A stretch of 33,099 bases of DNA from Tissierellia bacterium. GTDB taxonomy: Bacteria > Bacillota > Clostridia > Tissierellales > Tissierellaceae. This document shows positions 1 to 8,395 of the stretch, one piece after another. The DNA is taken from contig JAAYHU010000035.1 in NCBI GenBank assembly GCA_012735245.1, positions 1-33,099 on the forward strand. Direction: 5' to 3'. Made by a program: the position numbers and the translations under genes. The notes beneath the pieces are model-generated. The model was not told the DNA's origin and ran no database searches. It saw only the letters and a program-made list of their open reading frames with translations. The first letter of the stretch is position 1. Each line of letters begins with the position of its first letter.

Positions 1-1
1 A

Positions 2-118
2 AGGACCATAAATCCAAATAAGAAAACTAAAAAAGGTGAATATGTTTGTCCAAACTGTTTGGCTAAATTTGATAGACCTGTTAAGTTCTGTGGAAAATGC
101 GGGGAGAAAATGTCCTAA
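2..118 (+). CDS. C-terminal end of a zinc-ribbon protein (5' end outside window)
   Basis: The reading frame is open from the window edge to a TAA at 116-118 and encodes about 38 residues ending in a zinc ribbon. Two knuckles are visible, CPNC and CGKCG, separated by about 14 residues (LAKFDRPVKF and flanks), as in small treble-clef or zinc-ribbon tails. The rest of the protein lies upstream, so its function cannot be assigned. It is followed by a strong bidirectional terminator, so it is the last gene of its transcript. Confidence 0.75.
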   Translation, partial: RTINPNKKTKKGEYVCPNCLAKFDRPVKFCGKCGEKMS

Positions 119-138
119 GGGGTTAAGATCTATTGCAT

Positions 139-177
139 AAAAAATAAACGATGGTTGCCATCGTTTATTTTTTCTCT
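139..177. terminator. Bidirectional Rho-independent terminator
   Basis: A perfect 16-bp stem (139-154 with 158-173) closes on a 3-nt loop, TTG. The A-rich left flank and T-rich right flank provide a U tract on both strands. It lies between the convergent zinc-ribbon tail and the carboxypeptidase gene and probably ends both transcripts. Confidence 0.9.
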
Positions 178-179
178 TA

Positions 180-1019
180 TTATTTGAAGACTTTATCATC
201 TCCTAAAAATTCTTCCAAGGTAATATTTTTTTCATATATTACCTTGGCCGCATCTTTACCTACATATCTAATATGCCAAGGCTCATAGTTATAGCCTGTT
301 ATATGAGTAGTATCCTTATCATAACGAATTATGAAGCCAAACCTATGGGCATTGTCTTTAAGCCATATTCCTTCCTCAGTTTGTCCAAAATCTTCTTCTA
401 AGGTAAAGCCAACCCTTTGGCAAGAAACATCCATGGCAAGGCCAGTTTGATGTTCACTTTGTCCAGGATATGCCACTAGCAAATTAGCTGCTTCAAACCC
501 TACTCTGTTGACCTTATTTTCAAATAAGATTTTTTGAGTATTGTAAGACCTATATCCTGAAACAGCATAGAGGATAAGGCCTTCTTTTTCAGCTTCCGCA
601 AACAATTCCTCTAGGGCTAAGGCTGCTTCTTCTCTAAGATATCTTTTCTCTAATTTCTCCTTAAAAGAAAACCTTACATTTGGGATTACCAAGTCCTCTG
701 GCTTATAATCTGGAGGAAGGTTCCTCCTCTTATTAACCAGGACTAAAATATCATCAGTATTTTTAACTATAAGCTTGCCTTCTTCATCTTCATAGGTAGT
801 ACCAGATAGGTAGTCTATCTTTTCCTCTTCAGGCTCATCTTCTCCTATTGGAGGCTTAATTTCATCAGGGGACTCTTCCAATGGAGGAGTTTCTTCGTCT
901 ATTATTTCATCTTCTAAAAAAGAGGTATCTGCTTTTTCTGCGAAAAAGTCCATATTTCCAAAACTAATGAATACTACTCCAGCTACAACTACAAGTAAGG
1001 CTATAAACTTCTTTTTCAT
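180..1019 (-). CDS. Membrane-anchored D,D-carboxypeptidase, LdcB/VanY type (peptidase M15B)
   Basis: The product is a predicted zinc peptidase that trims the D-Ala-D-Ala end of peptidoglycan stems at the outer face of the membrane. The 279-residue protein opens with MKKK and one hydrophobic segment (about 5-21), either an uncleaved signal or an anchor. An acidic, proline-rich linker (about 35-68) follows, then the catalytic domain. SEHQTGLAMD (188-197) supplies the SxHxxGxAxD zinc motif with H190 and D197. EPWH (246-249) supplies the catalytic Glu and the third ligand, and SGYRSYNTQ (154-162) is the usual substrate-side motif. An upstream in-frame ATG (1037) exists, but GGAGGGAG sits just before the ATG at 1019, so I start there. 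It could also act on D-Lac or tetrapeptides; no van regulatory genes are nearby, so resistance is not implied. Confidence 0.88.
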   Translation of the reverse strand: MKKKFIALLVVVAGVVFISFGNMDFFAEKADTSFLEDEIIDEETPPLEESPDEIKPPIGEDEPEEEKIDYLSGTTYEDEEGKLIVKNTDDILVLVNKRRNLPPDYKPEDLVIPNVRFSFKEKLEKRYLREEAALALEELFAEAEKEGLILYAVSGYRSYNTQKILFENKVNRVGFEAANLLVAYPGQSEHQTGLAMDVSCQRVGFTLEEDFGQTEEGIWLKDNAHRFGFIIRYDKDTTHITGYNYEPWHIRYVGKDAAKVIYEKNITLEEFLGDDKVFK

Positions 1020-1151
1020 AATTCTCCCTCCAAGCAATAAAAAACAACTTGTCCACTATACCTTCTTGTCCATTATACAATATTTAGACAATAAAGTACA
1101 TAACTACACAAAAATCACCAGTTTATTCCATATTGGAAAGATATAGGCTAG

Positions 1152-1180
1152 TTGTATTTAGGGGGTCTAAATAATATAAT
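1152..1180 (+). promoter_or_regulatory. Sigma-A-type promoter of the ABC exporter operon
   Basis: TTGTAT (1152-1157) and TATAAT (1175-1180) are separated by 17 bases, 33 bases before the start codon. A GGAAAGGGAG ribosome binding site follows at about 1197-1206. This is a near-consensus housekeeping promoter. Confidence 0.75.
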
Positions 1181-1212
1181 ATAGATATAAAACTAAGGAA
1201 AGGGAGCATATT

Positions 1213-2955
1213 ATGGGCTTAGGTTATTTAAAAAAATACTTACTTAGATACAGAAGGCAATATATTGCTGCTCTAATATTTATAACCCTGGAAACCTTTG
1301 GTGATTTAATTCAACCTACCATAATGTCCAAGGTCATAGATAATGGTGTAAAAAGAGGGGATATGGACTATGTTTTAAAACTGGGGGGATTAATGTTTCT
1401 CATTACTGCCTTAGGTGCTGGCTTTGCCATAACTAGAAACATAATATCCTCTAAGGTTAGCCAAAGCTTCGGGGCAGACCTTAGGGAAGATCTGTATATA
1501 AAAATACAAAGCCTGTCCCTTGAAAACATAGATGAATTTCAAGATGCTTCTTTAATTACAAGGTTGACTAATGATGTTAATCAAGTGCAAAACTTTGCCC
1601 ATGGAAGCATGAGGATATTCGTCAAGGCGCCAATATTGGGGATAGGGGCAGTGATTATGTCCTTTATTCTAAATCCTACAATGGCCTTAATCCCCTTAGG
1701 CCTAGTCCCCATAGTTATAGTTATAATATCTATGAATTTAAAGATTTCATATCCCATATTTACAAGGATTCAAAGAGCCCTAGATAAGGTCAATGCAGTA
1801 ATGAGAGAATACCTGGCTGGTATCAGGGTAGTAAAGGCCTTCAATAGGTTTGATTATGAAAAAGACCGGTTTAGAAAGGTCAATGAGGGACTGAAAAACA
1901 TAACCCTTAAGGGGATGAGGGTTATAGCTGTCTTTAATCCTACTGTATCCCTAACGGTAAGCATAGGCATAGTCTTAGTCCTATGGGTAGGTGGTGTTAG
2001 GGTAAATACGGGGAATATGGAAGTAGGAAAAATTATGGCCTTTGTAAACTATATGACCCAAGTTCTCCACTCTCTGGTTTTAATGACTAGAATATTAAAT
2101 ATGTTTATTAGGGCCAAGGCTTCCTCTGAAAGGATAAGGGAAGTATTTGAGACTGAAAGTTCCATGAAGGTAAAAGAAAGCCCAACTGCTTTTCCCAATG
2201 GACAGGGAAGGCTAGAATTTGAAAATGTATATTTTAAATATCACAACAATAGCAGATGGGTACTTGAGGATATTAGTTTTACTGTAAACCCTGGAGAAAC
2301 CTTAGCCATAATAGGGTCAACTGGCTCAGGAAAGACTAGCCTAGTAAATCTCATACCGAGGTTTTATGATGTAGTAGAAGGCAGTATAAGAATAGACAAT
2401 ATTGATATACGGCATATGAACCTAGATGATTTAAGAGAAAGGATTTCCATAGTTCCTCAAAAAGTTCTACTATTTACTGGTACCATAAAGGATAATATAA
2501 AATGGGGAGATAAAAATGCCACTGATAAAGAGGTGGAGGAAGTGGCAAAAATAGCAGAGGCCCATGACTTCATAATGTCTTTTAATGAAGGTTACAACAC
2601 CTACCTAGGTCAGGGAGGAGTAAACCTATCAGGAGGGCAAAAACAAAGAATTTCCATAGCCAGGGCCTTAATTAAGAAACCCAGTATCTTGATCTTAGAC
2701 GATAGTACTTCAGCTGTAGATTTGATAACTGAAAGAAAAATAAGAAATAAACTAAAGGATTATTTGAAAAATACTACTACTATTTTAATTGCCCAGAGGA
2801 TTACATCTGTAATGGATGCAGATAAGATATTGGTCTTAGATAGGGGAAAAATTGTTGGCCAAGGAAATCATGAAGAGCTCATGGAAAACTGCCAGGTATA
2901 TAGGGATATTTGTATTTCCCAATTAGGAAAGGAAGGTGTTAGCTTTGGATCCTAG
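1213..2955 (+). CDS. ABC exporter half-transporter, degenerate-site subunit
   Basis: This is one subunit of a heterodimeric type IV ABC exporter in the cytoplasmic membrane. The membrane domain (about 1-310, six helices expected) precedes the nucleotide-binding domain. Walker A is GSTGSGKTS (368-376), the signature is LSGGQ (472-476), and Walker B ends in D496. The catalytic Glu is replaced by D497 (ILILDDSTS) and the switch His by Q528 (IAQR). These changes mark the non-hydrolysing site of BmrC/TM287-type heterodimers, while its intact LSGGQ completes the partner's active site. The 3' end overlaps the partner gene, so translation is probably coupled. The substrate (drug, lipid or peptide) cannot be told from sequence. 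Length (580 aa) is normal for the family. Confidence 0.9.
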   Translation: MGLGYLKKYLLRYRRQYIAALIFITLETFGDLIQPTIMSKVIDNGVKRGDMDYVLKLGGLMFLITALGAGFAITRNIISSKVSQSFGADLREDLYIKIQSLSLENIDEFQDASLITRLTNDVNQVQNFAHGSMRIFVKAPILGIGAVIMSFILNPTMALIPLGLVPIVIVIISMNLKISYPIFTRIQRALDKVNAVMREYLAGIRVVKAFNRFDYEKDRFRKVNEGLKNITLKGMRVIAVFNPTVSLTVSIGIVLVLWVGGVRVNTGNMEVGKIMAFVNYMTQVLHSLVLMTRILNMFIRAKASSERIREVFETESSMKVKESPTAFPNGQGRLEFENVYFKYHNNSRWVLEDISFTVNPGETLAIIGSTGSGKTSLVNLIPRFYDVVEGSIRIDNIDIRHMNLDDLRERISIVPQKVLLFTGTIKDNIKWGDKNATDKEVEEVAKIAEAHDFIMSFNEGYNTYLGQGGVNLSGGQKQRISIARALIKKPSILILDDSTSAVDLITERKIRNKLKDYLKNTTTILIAQRITSVMDADKILVLDRGKIVGQGNHEELMENCQVYRDICISQLGKEGVSFGS

Positions 2956-4762
2956 ACGAAGGAGAAGGCCTGCAGGTTTGGCAGGTGGAGGTATCTATGC
3001 AAGGTTAGTTGTTGAGAAGCCAAAGGATTTGAAGTATACATTAAAGAGATTGTGGACTTTCTTTAAGGCAGAGAGGGTGCTGCTTCTAATTACTTTTTTC
3101 TTAATTATGGTCTCTGGACTATTGGGCGTAACGGTTCCTTTCTTAATTGGCAAAGCTGTAGATGCCATTTTTCCAGGAATAGGTTCAGTCCAGTTTGAAA
3201 AGCTAAGACTAATAGTATTACTGCTTTTATCTGTATATATTTTAGATAATGGCCTGGCTCTTTTGCAGGAATATATAATGGCAGGAGTTGCTCAGAGGAT
3301 AGTTTATAATTTGAGGGAAGAATTATTCCAAAAACTCCAGTCCTTACCTATTATGTTTTTCGATATGCATACCCATGGGGAAATAATGAGCAGGGCTACT
3401 AATGATATAGACAATGTAAGTATTACTATTTCTCAAACTACGGTTCAGCTTATGGCATCTACTGTTAATATAGCTGGCTCCTTAGTTATGATGCTCTATT
3501 TAAGCCCCATTATGACTGGTGTCAGTTTAATTACAGTGCCTATGGTGTATTTCCTAACAAAATTTATTGCCAGCAGAACCAGGGTGTTTTTTAGCCAACA
3601 GCAGAAAACCTTGGGCAGCCTAAATGGGCATATAGAGGAAACAATAGGAGGTATTTTTGTAGTTAAGGCCTTCAATAACGAGGAAAAGGTCATAAAAGAA
3701 TTTAAGGAGCAAAATGACATTTTAAGAGATGTGGGGGTTAAAGCTCAAATATGGTCGGGTTTTATTATGCCCTTAATGAATGTAATAAACAATTTTGGTT
3801 TTGGAGTAATAGCCATAATAGGAGGTATTTTGGCTGTTAAGGAGGTAATTTCCATTGGAGTAATAGCCAGCTTTATTTCCTATTCAAGGCAGTTTACTAG
3901 ACCATTAAACGAATTGGCTAACACCTTCAATACTTTACAGTCCGGCATAGCTGGTGCAGAAAGGGTATTTGAAATTTTAGATGAGGAAGAGGAAAGAAAG
4001 GACAGCCCCCATGCAATAGAGGCTAAGGATATAAAAGGCGAAGTAGAATTTAAAAATGTCTTTTTTGAATATGAGGAAAATGAACCAGTTTTGAAAAATG
4101 TATCCTTTAAAGTAAAGCCAGGTACCAATGTTGCCTTAGTAGGTCCAACAGGTGCGGGGAAAACTACAATAGTAAACCTATTAACAGGCTTTTATGAAAT
4201 AGATAGGGGCGAAATTTTAATAGATGGGATAAATATAAAGGATTATAAAAAAGACAGCCTAAGAAGGATATTTGGCATGGTTTTACAGGATACCTATTTA
4301 TTCTCTGGAACTATTAAGGAAAATATAAGATATGGTAAGTTAGATGCCACAGATGAAGAAATAGAAAGGGCAGCTATCTTAGCTAGGGCAGATGATTTTA
4401 TCAGCAAACTGCCCATGGGTTATGATACTTATTTAAATGAGGGTGGGACTAACCTTAGTCAAGGGCAAAGACAATTACTGGCCATTTCAAGGGCAATTTT
4501 AGCTGATCCCTCCATCCTTATCTTAGATGAGGCAACCTCCTCAGTAGATACAAGGACTGAACTAAAAATTCAAGAGGCCATGGTAAAGTTAATGGAAAAT
4601 AGGACAACTTTTATCATAGCCCATAGGTTATCCACTATAAAGGATGTAGATATTATCATGGTAATAGATAAAGGACAAATAGTAGAAGCTGGCAGCCATG
4701 AAGAATTGCTAAAGAAAAGAGGCCATTATTACAAATTATACCATAGTCAATTTGTCGCTTAA
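2945..4762 (+). CDS. ABC exporter half-transporter, catalytic-site subunit
   Basis: This is the partner of the upstream half-transporter. An Arg-rich N-terminus and a longer leader precede six predicted membrane helices and the nucleotide-binding domain. Counting from a GTG at 2936, Walker A is GPTGAGKTT (403-411), Walker B with catalytic Glu is ILILDEATSSVD (D531, E532), and the switch His is H563. The signature is LSQGQ (507-511) rather than LSGGQ. This deviation is expected in the subunit whose signature faces the partner's degenerate site. Start choice: TTG at 2945 has AAGGAAGGTG (2929-2938) at ideal distance. The GTG at 2936 overlaps that Shine-Dalgarno and is less likely. Either start overlaps the upstream gene (11 or 20 bases). 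About 605 aa. Confidence 0.88.
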   Translation: MDPRRRRRPAGLAGGGIYARLVVEKPKDLKYTLKRLWTFFKAERVLLLITFFLIMVSGLLGVTVPFLIGKAVDAIFPGIGSVQFEKLRLIVLLLLSVYILDNGLALLQEYIMAGVAQRIVYNLREELFQKLQSLPIMFFDMHTHGEIMSRATNDIDNVSITISQTTVQLMASTVNIAGSLVMMLYLSPIMTGVSLITVPMVYFLTKFIASRTRVFFSQQQKTLGSLNGHIEETIGGIFVVKAFNNEEKVIKEFKEQNDILRDVGVKAQIWSGFIMPLMNVINNFGFGVIAIIGGILAVKEVISIGVIASFISYSRQFTRPLNELANTFNTLQSGIAGAERVFEILDEEEERKDSPHAIEAKDIKGEVEFKNVFFEYEENEPVLKNVSFKVKPGTNVALVGPTGAGKTTIVNLLTGFYEIDRGEILIDGINIKDYKKDSLRRIFGMVLQDTYLFSGTIKENIRYGKLDATDEEIERAAILARADDFISKLPMGYDTYLNEGGTNLSQGQRQLLAISRAILADPSILILDEATSSVDTRTELKIQEAMVKLMENRTTFIIAHRLSTIKDVDIIMVIDKGQIVEAGSHEELLKKRGHYYKLYHSQFVA

Positions 4763-4770
4763 ATATATAA

Positions 4771-4823
4771 AAATCACTCTTTAGGGATATAAATATAATA
4801 TCTCTGGAGAGTGATTTATTTTT
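4771..4823 (+). terminator. Terminator of the ABC exporter operon
   Basis: AAATCACTCT (4771-4780) pairs with AGAGTGATTT (4808-4817). An inner partial stem (GGGATAT with ATATCTC) extends it and the run ATTTTT follows. It lies 8 bases after the stop codon of the second transporter gene. Confidence 0.75.
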
Positions 4824-4835
4824 GGAGGATGTAAT

Positions 4836-5024
4836 ATGAAAATAATAGGCCATATAATATTTATTATCTTATTTTTACTAATTAGCTTTTTTGGTATTGG
4901 GCCAGTTTTAATGGCTGATGGAACAAGTGAAGAGAGAATATTAACTTTAATAATTGTACTATTGATTTATGGAATATGGTTTCTCTTATATAGGTACTTT
5001 ATTAGAAAAATGAAAAAATATTAA
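4836..5024 (+). CDS. Small two-helix membrane protein of unknown function
   Basis: I do not recognise this 62-residue protein. It has two hydrophobic stretches, about residues 4-26 and 36-53, separated by a short polar loop (ADGTSEER). The C-terminus is strongly basic (RYFIRKMKKY), which would place that end inside the cell. A clear GGAGG (4824-4828) at normal spacing supports translation from ATG 4836. It sits behind the exporter terminator, so it may have its own weak promoter or be reached by read-through. It could be a small stress-type or accessory membrane protein, but the sequence does not decide this. Confidence 0.65.
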   Translation: MKIIGHIIFIILFLLISFFGIGPVLMADGTSEERILTLIIVLLIYGIWFLLYRYFIRKMKKY

Positions 5025-5100
5025 TATTTTGGCGAGAAAAAACAATTAATTTTCTGGGTAGAAGTAAAAAAACAATTATTAAATCTTAAGGAGGAATACC

Positions 5101-5328
5101 ATGTTTGCTAAAAAAGTAGATGCAAGAGAGTACGACCCAAGGGATAAACATAGAGTTATTTTTGAAACCTTTGATTCACTAAAACCTGGTGAAAAAATGG
5201 AATTAACTAACGACCATGACCCAAAACCATTACATTACCAACTGTTGGCAGAAAGAGAAGGACAGTTTGAGTGGGAGTATTTAGAAGAAGGTCCAGAAGT
5301 TTGGAGAGTATCTATAGGTAAAAAATAA
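5101..5328 (+). CDS. DUF2249 domain protein
   Basis: This 75-residue protein fits the DUF2249 family in size and pattern. It has an N-terminal VDAREYDPRDKHRVIFETFD segment, then LKPGEKMELTNDHDPKPLHYQL and a C-terminal WEYLEEGPEVWRVSI strand. The family has a TusA-like fold. DUF2249 domains are often fused or adjacent to hemerythrin-like, DUF438 or hcp genes, and hcp and a DUF438/hemerythrin gene both lie elsewhere in this window. The molecular function is not established. AAGGAGGAATACC precedes the ATG. It is a single-gene unit ended by a hairpin directly after the stop. Confidence 0.82.
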   Translation: MFAKKVDAREYDPRDKHRVIFETFDSLKPGEKMELTNDHDPKPLHYQLLAEREGQFEWEYLEEGPEVWRVSIGKK

Positions 5329-5329
5329 T

Positions 5330-5361
5330 AAAATCGAGGCTATGTGCCTCGATTTTTATAT
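5330..5361. terminator. Bidirectional terminator between convergent genes
   Basis: An 11-bp stem (AAAATCGAGGC at 5330-5340 with GCCTCGATTTT at 5346-5356) closes on TATGT. T-rich sequence follows on both strands. It overlaps the end of the minus-strand gene and separates the DUF2249 gene from the membrane zinc-ribbon gene. Confidence 0.85.
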
Positions 5362-6021
5362 ATGCATTCTTTTGATTAACTCATCTTTAATATCCCTGCC
5401 GTGAAAAATAAACAAGGCTGACAGAAAAATTAAACTTAGGGCAACACAGATTACGGTAGGATAAATAAATTTTACCCAACCTAACAACATGAATATAAGA
5501 GGTATTATGCCAAATAGGCCATCGATTAGGGCATAGGTAATATAATCTTTAATACTTAATTTCATAATCTTGGCTATTACATAGATCATTATCATGGCCC
5601 CCATGGAAGCTATGGGGATTACATAATCCAAGGACCAGCCTTTCCAGCCAATTTTCCAATCCCAAAAAACTGCCAAAATAGATATAATGGCTACCTGTTG
5701 TACAATTTTTCTTGGCATATGATATCTGCCACGGATTAAGAAAAATAGGCTAATCCACATGCTAATTAGGCCCAGGGCAACTAAAAGGGGCCATCTAAGC
5801 TCTGAGGGAAATATTATATCTATGGAAAAGCTTAAGACTATGATAATAACAGAGATAAAGGCCATTATCTTAACTGCTAGGTGGCTTTCAAATAAGGGAG
5901 GTATCTTAGGGAATATATCCTCTTCAAGGCCATTTTCACAAGTGGACAAAAAATTACCGCATAGAATACATTTATCCCTCTTATCCCTTATATAAACCTT
6001 ACAATGACTACAATATTTCAT
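5356..6021 (-). CDS. Zinc-ribbon membrane protein, resembles DUF6320
   Basis: This 221-residue protein begins with a zinc ribbon, MKYCSHCKVYIRD..CILCGNFL (C4, C7 and a CxxC about ten residues later). The remainder, from about residue 50, is strongly hydrophobic with about six predicted membrane helices. The order, size and ribbon match my recollection of proteins annotated DUF6320, but I could not run a profile. It is the last gene of a minus-strand run behind an acyltransferase-like gene (14 bases apart) and an alpha/beta hydrolase. It may anchor or export the product of those enzymes, which is inference only. Confidence 0.7.
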   Translation of the reverse strand: MKYCSHCKVYIRDKRDKCILCGNFLSTCENGLEEDIFPKIPPLFESHLAVKIMAFISVIIIVLSFSIDIIFPSELRWPLLVALGLISMWISLFFLIRGRYHMPRKIVQQVAIISILAVFWDWKIGWKGWSLDYVIPIASMGAMIMIYVIAKIMKLSIKDYITYALIDGLFGIIPLIFMLLGWVKFIYPTVICVALSLIFLSALFIFHGRDIKDELIKRMHI

Positions 6022-6035
6022 AATTATCCTACTTT

Positions 6036-7301
6036 CTATAAATTTGAAGTAATTTGTATATCAACTTCTCTTTCTGAAAGGAATTGAAAAAAGGTTTTTT
6101 GTATATCTGTTTCCTCGAAGGGTGAAGTAAAGCTAATGACCAAATTATCTTCATAAGAACATAGGGTTATCAAAGGTCTTCTTGCACTGACACAAACGCT
6201 GAATTGTTTAATATAATCTCTAAAGTCTTCAAATAGAACTATCTTTCCCACGTTAGATATAGATGAAGTAATTTTTCTATCGTTAAGTTTATCAGCTATT
6301 CTGAGGACAAAATCCTTTAAGCTCAAGGGAGTGATCCTAGCCAACATATTTTTTTCTAAGGATACAAAATCCTTTAATTGCTTATCTAAGTGTTCTTTCG
6401 TTAATTTTCTTTTAAACTCTTCCCCTACACTTTTAATTATTTCATTTAAGTCTGAACTATTATTTTTAAAATCATAGCTAATATTCATTGTACTAAAGAA
6501 ATTTCGGGCAGTTTTTGACTCATAGAATTGCCTTAAATTTATAGGTACTGATAGTACAACTAACTTTTTTCTTTTATTAACAGGCATCTCCTTGTAAATT
6601 GAATAGAGTAGCAAGGAACTTAGAAATACGGTTAAGCTAGTATTATATTCATGGGCCAGGCCCAAGACAGCTTTAACAGACATAGACCCCTCTATTAGCT
6701 TAGTCCTGTTTTCTTCATTTCTACTGCCCTTAATTTGATAGGCCTTGATTCTTTTCTTCTTTTCTCCAGTTTCCTTTACAACATCTTCACTATAATTTTT
6801 TCCAAAGCTGTCATCCATTTTTTGACTTATGGAGGCCCTAGGGTTTAAAGGGGGTATTTTACCCTCAAACCTTTCTTTATACTTTATGGTCATATAATGA
6901 TAAATCAGGTTTTCCATAAACCAAATAACCCCTGCCCCGTCTGTAAGGGCATGAAAGACTTCTAGATTTATCCTTTTTTTGTAATAGGAAAGACGAAAAA
7001 GTAGGTTTCTCCTATCCTTAAAGTATAAGGGGGCACAAAGAGGGGTAGATTCTAATTCAACGGCAGCTTTTAAATCGCTTGCTTCAAAATAGTACCAAAA
7101 CAATCCCCTTCTTAGGACCGACTTAAATAAAGGGAAGCTGTCTAAGGTTATATCTAGGGATTCCTGCAATACCTTGGGATCAACATCTTCATATAGCTCA
7201 CAGGCAAGCCTAAATACCTTAGTGTCCTTATTGTTGGCTACAGCTGGAAAGTATTTAGAAGCATTATCTAATTTTGTCCAATTAGTTTTTTTCTGTTTCA
7301 T
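6036..7301 (-). CDS. Condensation/alcohol-acetyltransferase-like acyltransferase
   Basis: This 421-residue soluble protein resembles the chloramphenicol-acetyltransferase-like superfamily that holds alcohol acetyltransferases and peptide-synthetase condensation domains. The diagnostic HxxxDG motif is present as HALTDG (117-122), with His as the expected general base. The segments around it (NLEVFHALTDGAGVIWFMEN) are typical of the family. A second-half region with VPINLRQFY is the usual structural partner motif. AGGTGATAAT precedes the ATG. It is translated after the hydrolase (80-base gap) and just before the membrane zinc-ribbon gene. Acyl donor and acceptor are unknown; an O-acyl transfer to a lipid, sugar or peptide fits best. 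Confidence 0.75.
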   Translation of the reverse strand: MKQKKTNWTKLDNASKYFPAVANNKDTKVFRLACELYEDVDPKVLQESLDITLDSFPLFKSVLRRGLFWYYFEASDLKAAVELESTPLCAPLYFKDRRNLLFRLSYYKKRINLEVFHALTDGAGVIWFMENLIYHYMTIKYKERFEGKIPPLNPRASISQKMDDSFGKNYSEDVVKETGEKKKRIKAYQIKGSRNEENRTKLIEGSMSVKAVLGLAHEYNTSLTVFLSSLLLYSIYKEMPVNKRKKLVVLSVPINLRQFYESKTARNFFSTMNISYDFKNNSSDLNEIIKSVGEEFKRKLTKEHLDKQLKDFVSLEKNMLARITPLSLKDFVLRIADKLNDRKITSSISNVGKIVLFEDFRDYIKQFSVCVSARRPLITLCSYEDNLVISFTSPFEETDIQKTFFQFLSEREVDIQITSNL

Positions 7302-7381
7302 ATTATCACCTATGTGGGTTTAAGTTGAAGAATAAATTTTAAGTAAGACTCGACTTTAAAGAAAAACTTCATTTCCCTTAT

Positions 7382-8305
7382 CTATTTGTATACTGGTTCT
7401 TTCAAAAAAGAATTTACTATTTCGTATAATTCCTCTGTATGGCCAGAGTTCAAAGGATTAGAAAGAAAGCCATGAAGGGCATTTTTAATCCTATATATTT
7501 TTACATCATTGCCAAATTCCCTTAGTTTAATTCCATAGGCCTCTCCTTCATCCCTAAGGGGGTCAAATTCTGCTGTAATGATTAGGGTTTTAGGTTGATT
7601 AGATAAGTCTTCTGAAAGTAGGGGTGCCACATAGGGATTTAGCCTATCTTCTTTATTTTTAACATATAAGTCCATGTAATCTTGTATCCGCTTAGAAGTC
7701 ATTATAAAATCCTTTCCATTTTCAACTACAGAAGGAAAGGGAGAGCTTTCACTATGGTCATAATAGGTAGAAGGATATATTAAGATTTGCTTCTTTGGCA
7801 AGAATTCTCCCCTGTCCCTTGCCATAAGTGAAACTACAGCAGCCAGATTTCCCCCAGCACTATCTCCAATTAAGGTAATATCATCTTTTTTAAAGTTTAG
7901 CTTTTCACTATTTAAGAAAATTTCCCTAGTAGCCCAATAACAATCCTCTAAGCCATTGGGGAATGGGTATTCCGGAGCCAGGCGGTAATCTACTGAAACG
8001 ACAGTGTGATTAGTCATATTGGCCATATTGGCACAGACGTTAGTATAGGAATCTATATTGCCTGTTACCCATCCGCCGCCATGGAAGAAAATCAATAGCT
8101 TTGGTTGGGGATTTTCCCTTGGTATAAAAACCCGGACTGGAATCTCCCTATTATCCTTCATAATCCTATGGTCTAGGACCTTATATATAGGTTCTATTGG
8201 AGGATTTATTAAATTCAGTATTTTACGGTAGGTCTTATAGTGTTTCTTTAAGCTGATATGGGGTATGGATAAAATTTTTAAGGCCAATTTTTTTATATTT
8301 TTCAT
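7382..8305 (-). CDS. Alpha/beta hydrolase, hormone-sensitive-lipase family
   Basis: This 307-residue protein is a carboxyl-ester hydrolase of the HGGG (hormone-sensitive lipase) class. HGGGW (75-79) forms the oxyanion hole and GDSAGG carries nucleophile S149. D248 (EFDPLRDEG) and H278 (ALHGF) complete the triad. No signal peptide is visible, so it should act in the cytoplasm or at the inner face of the membrane. The gene leads a minus-strand run with an acyltransferase-like gene and a zinc-ribbon membrane protein. This pairs an ester-forming with an ester-cleaving activity, perhaps for one acylated product. AAGGAG precedes the ATG. Confidence 0.85.
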   Translation of the reverse strand: MKNIKKLALKILSIPHISLKKHYKTYRKILNLINPPIEPIYKVLDHRIMKDNREIPVRVFIPRENPQPKLLIFFHGGGWVTGNIDSYTNVCANMANMTNHTVVSVDYRLAPEYPFPNGLEDCYWATREIFLNSEKLNFKKDDITLIGDSAGGNLAAVVSLMARDRGEFLPKKQILIYPSTYYDHSESSPFPSVVENGKDFIMTSKRIQDYMDLYVKNKEDRLNPYVAPLLSEDLSNQPKTLIITAEFDPLRDEGEAYGIKLREFGNDVKIYRIKNALHGFLSNPLNSGHTEELYEIVNSFLKEPVYK

Positions 8306-8395
8306 AATATTCTCCTTGGTAAATTCATATCCTTTAGTTATTAATTATAATACCCTCAACAGGCCAATATACTTCTATTAATATAATCCTTTATT

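Noticed and set aside
180-1019. Vancomycin-resistance VanY
   Set aside because: The domain fits, but no van ligase or two-component genes accompany it; a housekeeping carboxypeptidase is simpler.
2936-2938. GTG start for the second ABC subunit
   Set aside because: It falls inside the AAGGAAGGTG ribosome site that better serves the TTG at 2945; kept only as an alternative.
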